A DNA stretch of 7,524 bases from an uncultured Planctomycetaceae bacterium. Its GTDB lineage: Bacteria > Planctomycetota > Planctomycetia > Pirellulales > Pirellulaceae. The notes beneath the pieces are model-generated. The model was not told where the DNA came from. It saw only the letters and a program-made list of their open reading frames with translations, and made no database searches. Positions 6,302 to 7,524 of this stretch are shown here, one piece after another (positions within the stretch are counted from its first letter, which is position 1; each line of letters opens with the position of its first letter). Both the position numbers and the translations under genes were made by a program. The stretch is taken from the NCBI GenBank assembly GCA_937967755.1, contig CALBTA010000401.1, positions 1 through 7,524 on the forward strand, written 5' to 3'.

Positions 6302-6310
6302 AGAGGGTGA
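6302..6310 (+). promoter_or_regulatory. Ribosome-binding site fixing the porin start
   Basis: AGAGGGTGA is a good match to the complement of the 16S rRNA 3' end, and the GAGGG core ends 8 bases before ATG 6316. It supports ATG 6316 over the adjacent in-frame GTG 6313. It is the best Shine-Dalgarno sequence in the window. Confidence 0.6.
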
Positions 6311-6315
6311 TTGTG

Positions 6316-7524
6316 ATGCGACCAATCTGGTTGGCGATTTTTCTCACACTGGCGGCGGCAACGCTCTCTGCCCAAGAGATTACCTACGAAGACTACCAGC
6401 GCCTGCAAGAGCGCGTGCAGCAGCAGGAAGCCCGGTTGCAACAGTTGGAATCTTCCGCCGAGCCGATTCGGCTTCCAGATATCAACGTAATTCCGGCGTC
6501 GAGCGCTTTCACTTTGGAGGCGCGGATCGCGGAGTTGGAACTGCGCTTGGACGAAGAAGACGAGGAAGAGGAAGAAGAGCGCTGCGTTCCGGCATTTGGC
6601 AAGACGATCCAGGATTGGTTTGGCCGCGTCCACTTCGACTACTGGGGTTTCCCCCACAACGACCCGCTAACCAACTTCCTCGACTCGGGCGACCCCAACG
6701 CCAGCCCGCTCGATTTCATCGGCTTCCGCCGGCTGCGTTTCGGCGTCCAGGGCGACGTGACCGATACGATGGTTTACAAGATCGCGATGGAGTTCGCATC
6801 GCCGAACAACCTGGCTTTCAAAGATGCCTACCTGGGCTGGGATGAACTGCCGTACTTGCAAACCGTTTTGCTGGGAAACCAAAAGCGTCCCTACGGTTTA
6901 GATACCCTCAACAGCAGCCGCTACAACGTCTTCATGGAACGCCCGTTCCACGTCGAAGCGTTCAACCAGGACGCCCGCCGGCTGGGGCTTCAGTCTTACG
7001 GAATTTCGGAAGACCTCCGTTGGAATTGGCGCTACGGCTATTTCATCATGGACGATCTTCAGAACTTCGGGTTCCAGCGCACGGACAACTACCAAAGCGA
7101 AGTCGCCGCTCGCCTGGCGAACACCATTTGGTACGACGAAACCTCGGACGGACGCGGTTACGCCCACTGGGCGGTTTCCGGAGCTTGGGCGTTTCCCAGC
7201 GACGGGCCGGACGGGCGTTTCCGTACCCGGCCCGAAGCGAGGACCGCCAACCGTTGGCTCGAGACGGGCGACATCATCGGTGCGAAGCGTTACGGGCTGA
7301 TCGGGTTTGAAGGCGTTGTCAACGTCGGCCCCTGGCAGGTCGTCGCTGAATACCAACACGCCGACGTGGAACGTACTGCCCTGCCGAATTTGGATTTCTA
7401 CGGTTGGTATGTGTACGCCTCGTACTTCCTAACCGGAGAACACACTCCCTGGAACCGTAAAACAGGTTGCCTGGGACGGGTCAAACCGTTTGAGAACTTC
7501 TTCCTGGTGGACCGTTGCTGCGGC
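6316..7524 (+). CDS. Outer-membrane porin, phosphate-selective porin O/P (Porin_O_P) family, 3' partial
   Basis: The frame stays open for 403 codons to the window edge. Residues 1-19 are a signal peptide with likely cleavage in LSA|QE. Residues 24-45 (a heptad-like Gln/Glu/Leu stretch) form a probable coiled coil, and 67-88 a second helix ending in a run of acidic residues (79-88), a layout common in planctomycete porins that may trimerise or touch the cell wall. The barrel begins near residue 101 with GRVHFDYWGF, followed by FRRLRFGVQGDV and alternating strands. The conserved segment LGNQKRPYGLDTLNSSRYNVFMERP-like region (about 192-216) fits the Porin_O_P signature. The family forms anion-permeable outer-membrane channels; phosphate selectivity is known only for a few members and should not be assumed. 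The end of the barrel lies outside the window. Confidence 0.9.
   Translation, partial: MRPIWLAIFLTLAAATLSAQEITYEDYQRLQERVQQQEARLQQLESSAEPIRLPDINVIPASSAFTLEARIAELELRLDEEDEEEEEERCVPAFGKTIQDWFGRVHFDYWGFPHNDPLTNFLDSGDPNASPLDFIGFRRLRFGVQGDVTDTMVYKIAMEFASPNNLAFKDAYLGWDELPYLQTVLLGNQKRPYGLDTLNSSRYNVFMERPFHVEAFNQDARRLGLQSYGISEDLRWNWRYGYFIMDDLQNFGFQRTDNYQSEVAARLANTIWYDETSDGRGYAHWAVSGAWAFPSDGPDGRFRTRPEARTANRWLETGDIIGAKRYGLIGFEGVVNVGPWQVVAEYQHADVERTALPNLDFYGWYVYASYFLTGEHTPWNRKTGCLGRVKPFENFFLVDRCCG

Larger units (their letters stand above)
5449..6315. other. 867-base dyad-rich intergenic region upstream of the porin
   Basis: No convincing protein-coding gene occurs here on either strand; short open frames present have no start signals or recognisable motifs. 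The region contains two 7-pair hairpins just after the SulP gene, a palindrome CCAATATTGG (5636-5645), a strong predicted promoter (5685-5712), a 13-base dyad (5884-5896), a block of stacked inverted repeats (5932-6059), a repeated decamer (6079-6133) and a further dyad (6164-6178). The density of symmetric elements is higher than elsewhere in the window and suggests regulatory or structured-RNA function rather than decayed coding sequence. Confidence 0.6.

Noticed and set aside
5863..6657. 264-codon open frame on the minus strand
   Set aside because: It overlaps the signal peptide and coiled coil of the porin in antisense and the dyad block; the predicted protein has no family pattern and no ribosome-binding site.
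6258..6845. 195-codon open frame on the plus strand in another phase
   Set aside because: It is an Arg- and Pro-rich out-of-phase reading of the porin gene, whose own frame has a signal peptide, ribosome-binding site and family motifs.

Overview
The window looks like chromosomal DNA from a planctomycete, probably of the Pirellulales type. The evidence is protein-level and indirect. The left edge carries the C-terminal end of a DUF1080 (3-keto-disaccharide hydrolase) protein, a family greatly expanded in planctomycetes. A large cytosolic protein of unknown function follows, then a beta-carbonic anhydrase, a SulP anion transporter and a Porin_O_P-type porin of the sort common in that phylum. 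All supported genes are on the + strand, have moderately high GC, and are separated by unusually roomy intergenic regions. No tRNA, rRNA, CRISPR array, transposase or integrase was found.

Layout: 1-206 is the end of the DUF1080 protein. An imperfect inverted repeat (208-332) fills essentially the whole gap to the next gene and ends one base before its start codon. 334-2274 encodes a 646-residue protein with an acidic insert; its N-terminal third resembles, by eye, a TIKI/TraB/ChaN-type fold. 2275-3031 is mostly non-coding, with one doubtful small ORF (2552-2866). 3032-3652 is a complete beta-class carbonic anhydrase with all expected zinc and catalytic residues. 3775-5448 is a SulP (SLC26-like) transporter with a C-terminal STAS domain. 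5449-6315 is an 867-base gap rich in dyads and containing a near-consensus sigma70 promoter (5685-5712). 6316 to the right edge is the N-terminal 403 residues of an outer-membrane porin.

The clearest functional unit is the carbonic anhydrase and SulP pair, separated by 122 bases on the same strand. It suggests coupled bicarbonate uptake (or anion exchange) and CO2/bicarbonate interconversion in an otherwise heterotrophic-looking organism; this is inference from family and adjacency. The porin could admit anions across the outer membrane, but it has its own long upstream region and is probably transcribed separately.

The most unusual non-coding feature is the leader of the porin gene. A strong predicted promoter lies about 600 bases upstream of the start codon, and between them sit stacked perfect inverted repeats (notably 5952-5981 and 6000-6059) and a recurring TGTCA-type motif. 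This could be a structured 5' leader, a small RNA, or a cluster of operators. I do not see a clear-cut novel multi-gene system in this window; the best candidates for new biology are this leader and the unknown 646-residue protein.
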